Shown: positions 60,467 through 64,000 of the stretch, one piece after another
Layout of the letters: every line of letters begins with the position of its first letter
Numbering within the stretch: position 1 is the first letter of the stretch
NCBI RefSeq assembly: GCF_003014675.1
Contig: NZ_PYAU01000001.1
Coordinates: 2,976,001-3,040,000 of the forward strand
Reading direction: 5' to 3'
Length of the DNA: 64,000 bases
From: Labedella gwakjiensis
GTDB taxonomy: Bacteria; Actinomycetota; Actinomycetes; Actinomycetales; Microbacteriaceae
The notes under the pieces: generated by a model
Seen by the model: the letters and a program-made list of their open reading frames with translations, nothing else
Database searches by the model: none
What the model was told of the DNA's origin: nothing
Made by a program: the position numbers and the translations under genes

Positions 60467-61060
60467 TCACCAGTACCGCTGTTCCTGCCACGGATCCCCA
60501 TAGGTGTGGTAGCCGTTCTGCTCCCAGAAGCCGGGCTCGTCGTCCTTCATCATGACGAGGCCGCGCACCCACTTCGCGCTCTTCCAGAAGTAGAGGTGCG
60601 GCACGAGCAGACGCGCGGGGCCTCCGTGCTCGGGGTCGAGGTCCTCCCCGTCGAACTCGTAGGCGATCCACGCCTTGCCGTCGAGCAGGTCCTCGAGCGG
60701 CAGGTTCGTCGTGTAGCCGCCGTAGGAGTGCGCCATGACGTAGTCGTAGCTCGAATCGACCTCCTCGAAGAGGGTGTCGAGGGAGACGCCGCGCCACGAC
60801 GTGCCGAGCTTCGACCAGCGCGTCACGCAGTGGATGTCCGTCGCGACGAGCTCGGACGGCAGCGCGCGGAACTGATCCCAGTCCCAGCGATGGGTCGCGC
60901 CGGTCTCCGTGCGGATGGTGAACTCCCACTCCGCGGTGTCGATCTCGGGGGTGGGGCCGGCGGAGAGGACGGGGAAGTCCTCGGTGAGGAACTGGCCGGG
61001 CGGGAGGTCCGGAGTGCTCTCGCGGGCGCGCCCTCCGAAACCACGACTGAACACGGCCAT
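60467..61060 (-). CDS. Sulfite oxidase-like molybdopterin oxidoreductase, single domain
   Basis: A 197-residue SUOX-fold protein consisting only of the molybdenum-cofactor domain. Cys78 in ATDIHCVTRWSKLGTSWRGV is the expected Mo ligand. ARLLVPHLYFWKSAKWVRGL near 152 contacts the pterin, and EPGFWEQNGYHTYGDPW is the family ending. No Tat signal is visible, so it should stay in the cytoplasm. The flavin reductase gene follows 25 bases downstream. The substrate is unknown: relatives reduce sulfoxides or oxidise sulfite. Confidence 0.9.
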   Translation of the reverse strand: MAVFSRGFGGRARESTPDLPPGQFLTEDFPVLSAGPTPEIDTAEWEFTIRTETGATHRWDWDQFRALPSELVATDIHCVTRWSKLGTSWRGVSLDTLFEEVDSSYDYVMAHSYGGYTTNLPLEDLLDGKAWIAYEFDGEDLDPEHGGPARLLVPHLYFWKSAKWVRGLVMMKDDEPGFWEQNGYHTYGDPWQEQRYW

Positions 61061-61129
61061 GTGGACCCCTTTCCTCGTGCGCTCATCGTACTGAGGGCAT
61101 GCACCCGAGGGCTAGGAGGTCAGACCCGA

Positions 61130-62800
61130 CTACGACACGGAGACGTCGATCGTGTGCCAGCCCTCGGCGCCGTTCGGCACCACGGCCACCTCGCGCTCGC
61201 CCTGGGTCTCGCCGTCGGCGTCCGTCGCGCGCACCTGCAGGGTGTGGTCGCCCGCGGTGGCCTCCCACTCGAACACCCACTGCACCCACGTGTCGGCGGA
61301 GATGGCCGTCGCGAGGCGGGCTTCGACCCAACCGCCGTCGTCCACCCGGACCTCCACCCGGTCGATTCCCGTGTGCTGGGCCCACGCGACGCCGGCTACG
61401 GCGACGGTGCCCGCACTCACCCGTGCCCGGTTCGTCGGCACGTCGATGCGCGACTGCGTCTTCACGGGCCCCTCCGCCGACCAGCCGCGGTCCGTCCAGT
61501 AGGCGCTCGCCTCCGAGAATCGCGTGACCTCGAGGGACGTGACCCACTTGGTCGCGGACACATACCCGTACAGGCCGGGCACCACGAGGCGAGCGGGGAA
61601 GCCGTGCTCGACGGGGAGCGGCTCGCCGTTCATGCCCACGGCGAGGAGGCTGTCCCTGTCCTCCTCCTGGAGCACGGAGAGCGGGGTGCCGGCGGTGAAC
61701 CCGTCGATGCTCCTCGACATCACCATGTCGGCACCCTCGCGGGGTTTCGCTCGGGCGAGCAGCTCGCGGATCGGGTAGCCGAGCCAGAGGGCGTTGCCGA
61801 TGAGGTCGCCGCCGACCTCGTTCGACACACACGCGAGCGTCACGGTGGCCTCCTGCATCGGCAGGGCGAGGAGTTCGTCCCACGTGAGCTCGAACTCCTC
61901 CTCGACCTCGCCGAACACCCGGAGGCTCCACGACGCGGGATCGACTCCGGGCACCTGCAGGGCCGTGTCGATGCGGTAGAAGTCGGCGTTGGGCGTGACG
62001 ACGGGGGAGAGGCCGTCGATGCCGAGGTCTGCACCCGTCGGGACGGCCGGCGCGGGCGTCGCCGCGGTCGGCAGCTTGAGCGCGCGTCTCGCGGTGTCGG
62101 CGGCGGCGGCTGCGGCGTTCGCGACGCGCGCACCGACACCGACGAGGAGCGCGCCGACAGCTGTGGCCCCCGTGAAGACGAGGAAGCGTCGGCGCGAGAC
62201 GGCGGTGTCGGCGAGGGACGGGTCTGGAGTCTCGGGCGATCGACCCGCGCCGCCCGAGATCGGGCTGGAGCCGATCCACGCGCGCAGCCGCTCCGAACCG
62301 AAACGCAACACCAGCACGCCCACGACCACACCCGCCACGGTGGGGCTCGCCCACATGCCGGTCGCACCCGACCGGGTCGTGGCGGCCACCACAGCGACAG
62401 CGCCGACAACACCCAGGATCACCGTCCCCCACGGCGGTCGGCGCCACTCGAGCACACCGCTCAGGACGGCGAGGGCCGCAACGAGCACCGCCAGACAGAG
62501 CAGGAGCACCACCTTGTCGTTCGTCCCGAACAGCGCGATCACGACGTCCTTGACCCATCCGGGCACGAGGTCGATCACGAGCGAGCCGACGGCGAGGAGG
62601 GGGCTCGCGGCCGGCGCGACGACCAGGGCCACGAGCTCCGCGATCGCGAGCGTCGCGAGGGCACTCACGACGCCGACGGCGCCGGCTGCGATGACGGGCC
62701 GCGACCGACGAGGCGCGGGGCGGCCGGTGGCGACGGGGCCGGGGGCTGCGGGCACGCCCGTCGAGTCGGTGTGGGGCGCGCGCGTCGACATGCGGGTCAT
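61130..62800 (-). CDS. Membrane-fused sulfite oxidase-type molybdopterin enzyme
   Basis: A 556-residue fusion. About five helices occupy residues 35-170. SRRRFLVFTGATAVGALLVG at about 202-221 is a twin-arginine-type signal lying inside the chain, after the membrane domain. The outer part is a sulfite-oxidase catalytic domain with Cys324 in TLACVSNEVGGDLIGNALW as Mo ligand, ARLVVPGLYGYVSATKWVTS for the pterin, and a C-terminal Mo-co dimerisation domain (VAVAGVAWAQHTGIDRVEVR, DADGETQGEREVAVVPNGAE). It likely works outside the membrane on an S- or N-oxide or on sulfite. ATG 62791 is an alternative start three codons later. Confidence 0.9.
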   Translation of the reverse strand: MTRMSTRAPHTDSTGVPAAPGPVATGRPAPRRSRPVIAAGAVGVVSALATLAIAELVALVVAPAASPLLAVGSLVIDLVPGWVKDVVIALFGTNDKVVLLLCLAVLVAALAVLSGVLEWRRPPWGTVILGVVGAVAVVAATTRSGATGMWASPTVAGVVVGVLVLRFGSERLRAWIGSSPISGGAGRSPETPDPSLADTAVSRRRFLVFTGATAVGALLVGVGARVANAAAAAADTARRALKLPTAATPAPAVPTGADLGIDGLSPVVTPNADFYRIDTALQVPGVDPASWSLRVFGEVEEEFELTWDELLALPMQEATVTLACVSNEVGGDLIGNALWLGYPIRELLARAKPREGADMVMSRSIDGFTAGTPLSVLQEEDRDSLLAVGMNGEPLPVEHGFPARLVVPGLYGYVSATKWVTSLEVTRFSEASAYWTDRGWSAEGPVKTQSRIDVPTNRARVSAGTVAVAGVAWAQHTGIDRVEVRVDDGGWVEARLATAISADTWVQWVFEWEATAGDHTLQVRATDADGETQGEREVAVVPNGAEGWHTIDVSVS

Positions 62801-62872
62801 GCTAGCCCCGCCCGCTGGGTACTCACCCGCGGGTTGCGCGCCCGTTCCGCACCCGTCCGTCTCCGAGCGAAC

Positions 62873-62878
62873 TAGGGT
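62873..62878 (+). promoter_or_regulatory. -10 hexamer TAGGGT, leaderless spacing
   Basis: TAGGGT ends six bases before the moaA ATG. The 84-base gap is divergent from the membrane-fused molybdopterin enzyme; I see no molybdenum-cofactor riboswitch in it, the space being too short. Confidence 0.55.
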
Positions 62879-62884
62879 GAAGCC

Positions 62885-63952
62885 ATGACGAGTATCGCCC
62901 TCGGGATCCCGGGAATCCGCCGCGCTCCCGACGCGCGACCGGACACCACGGGCCGCCCGGAGACGGATGCTCTCGTCGACCGCTTCGGCCGCATCGCTCG
63001 CGACCTGCGCGTCTCCATCACGGAGAAGTGCTCGCTGCGCTGCACCTATTGCATGCCGGAGCAGGGACTGCCGGCGATCGCTCGGAAGGACCTCCTCACA
63101 CCGGATGAGATCGCCCGCCTCGTCGAGATCGGCGCACGTGACCTCGGCGTCACCGATGTGCGCTTCACCGGGGGCGAACCGCTCATGCGGGCGGACCTCG
63201 CGGAGATCCTCGCGAAGAGCTCGGCCGTCGCCCGCGGGGCGTCCATCTCGCTCACGACGAACGGCATCGGTCTCGACAAGCGGATCGATGAACTCATCGC
63301 CGCCGGGCTCACCCGCATCAACGTCTCTCTCGACACCGTCGATCGCGACCACTTCGCCCGGCTGACCCGCCGCGACCGGCTCCCGGCCGTGTTCGCCGGC
63401 ATCGATGCGGCGAAGCGCGCGGGACTCACACCTCTCAAGATCAATGCGGTGCTCATGCGCGACACCCTCGCGGGATCGGCCGACCTGCTCGCGTGGTCGC
63501 TCGCGAACGGCGTCAAGCTGCGCTTCATCGAGCAGATGCCCCTCGACGCCGATGAGGCGTGGGCACGCGACAACATGGTCGACGCGGCTGAGCTCCTCGA
63601 CGTCCTCGGATCCCGCTTCACGCTCACCGAGCCGCACCGCGACGACCCCTCGTCCCCGGCCGAGGAGTGGCTCGTGGACGGCGGTCCGGCCACTGTCGGC
63701 ATCATCGCCTCCGTGACGCGCGCGTTCTGCGCCGCGTGCGACCGCACGCGCCTGACCGCCGAGGGCACGGTGCGCTCCTGCCTCTTCGGCGACGACGAGA
63801 CGGATCTCCGCGGGATGCTGCGCGGCGGGGCGGACGACAGCGAGATCGCCGATCGCTGGCGGGCCGCCATGTGGGGCAAGCAAGCCGGACACGGCATGGC
63901 CTCGGCGGACTTCGTCCGTCCGACCCGCAGCATGGGAGCGATCGGTGGCTGA
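62885..63952 (+). CDS. moaA: GTP 3',8-cyclase MoaA
   Basis: A 355-residue radical-SAM enzyme that makes the first intermediate of molybdenum cofactor from GTP. The N-terminal iron-sulfur site is CSLRCTYC with Cys49, 53 and 56. [12 protein letters not shown] near 97 is the SAM-binding region and [13 protein letters not shown] follows. The second iron-sulfur site is formed by [14 protein letters not shown] near 281 and VRSCLF. The chain ends SMGAIGG, the double-Gly tail needed for activity. Cofactor made here would serve the two sulfite-oxidase-type enzymes alongside. The stop overlaps the next gene. Confidence 0.97.
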   Translation: MTSIALGIPGIRRAPDARPDTTGRPETDALVDRFGRIARDLRVSITEKCSLRCTYCMPEQGLPAIARKDLLTPDEIARLVEIGARDLGVTDVRFTGGEPLMRADLAEILAKSSAVARGASISLTTNGIGLDKRIDELIAAGLTRINVSLDTVDRDHFARLTRRDRLPAVFAGIDAAKRAGLTPLKINAVLMRDTLAGSADLLAWSLANGVKLRFIEQMPLDADEAWARDNMVDAAELLDVLGSRFTLTEPHRDDPSSPAEEWLVDGGPATVGIIASVTRAFCAACDRTRLTAEGTVRSCLFGDDETDLRGMLRGGADDSEIADRWRAAMWGKQAGHGMASADFVRPTRSMGAIGG

Positions 63953-64000
63953 GCAGGACATCGCGACCGTGACCGTGCGCTACTTCGCTGCGGCGGCCGA
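63945..64000 (+). CDS. MoaD/ThiS-family sulfur carrier, N-terminal part
   Basis: Only 18 residues lie in the window. From GTG 63945 the translation is [18 protein letters not shown], matching the usual MoaD opening beta strand (VRYFAAARE). It overlaps the moaA stop by eight bases. It is likely the small subunit of molybdopterin synthase, running off the window edge. Confidence 0.7.
   Translation, partial: MAEQDIATVTVRYFAAAA

Noticed and set aside
62801-62884. Molybdenum-cofactor riboswitch before moaA.
   Set aside because: Only 84 bases are available, and the -10 hexamer touching the start suggests no leader at all.

Overview
The window is high-GC (I counted 67% in one coding line, about 70% by eye elsewhere), densely coded actinobacterial chromosome. 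Lipobox substrate-binding proteins, IdeR/DtxR-type iron control, ADP-linked and ROK-regulated sugar loci, and small families that I associate with Microbacteriaceae (DUF7882, DUF6510 and DUF2000 types) suggest a Microbacteriaceae-like soil or plant-associated bacterium. The family assignment is inference; no rRNA or tRNA gene is present to test it. I see no phage, insertion sequence or CRISPR array.

Layout. 1-11357: one tightly overlapping ten-gene operon joining a DUF917 protein and a hydantoinase/oxoprolinase-like protein to a dipeptide-type ABC importer (with a permease-ATPase fusion), an amidohydrolase, an alpha/beta hydrolase, a PaiB-like flavoprotein and an M20 amidohydrolase. It is a likely uptake-and-hydrolysis route for a cyclic or acylated nitrogen compound. 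11464-17042: small metabolic and regulatory genes (P-loop kinase-like, SRPBCC, SIMPL, DUF2000 with divergent Lrp, a zinc alcohol dehydrogenase-TetR pair, DUF1684). 17173-22140: a second complete dipeptide/nickel-type ABC importer, in which the first permease has no standard start codon. 22720-30169: a DeoR-controlled sugar locus with binding protein, two permeases, class II aldolase, a bacterial ADP-dependent PFK/glucokinase-family kinase and a ManA-type isomerase.

30199-33000: MFS transporter, uracil-DNA-glycosylase-like protein and Fpg/Nei glycosylase. 33018-39428: a maltose/alpha-glucoside-type operon (binding protein, two permeases, GH13 glucosidase) read divergently from a ROK regulator, with a palindromic operator between them. 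39440-41669: DUF7882-type protein, AraC regulator and a siderophore-interacting reductase behind a near-perfect iron box. 41707-47649: a YhgE/Pip membrane protein with its TetR repressor, an aldo-keto reductase, a very long bidirectional hairpin terminator, and an extended SDR divergent from another TetR. 47661-52470: pterin dehydratase, an ABC-2 exporter with a LolA-like protein, a MOSC protein and a DUF4184 protein. 52488-57819: DEAD-box helicase, serine hydrolase and a short UvrA-like ATPase. 57840-59410: a lower-GC patch with a 54-residue protein and an unrecognised 461-residue membrane protein. 59441-64000: two sulfite-oxidase-fold enzymes with a flavin reductase and a DUF6510 protein, then moaA and the start of a moaD-like gene, so enzyme and cofactor synthesis lie together.

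Expression. At least twelve genes, nearly all standing alone or first in their unit, have a TAnnnT- or nAnnnT-like hexamer ending exactly six bases before the start codon, the geometry expected of leaderless mRNAs. Most internal genes are instead coupled by ATGA or GTGA overlaps. No stretch longer than about 300 bases lacks a gene.
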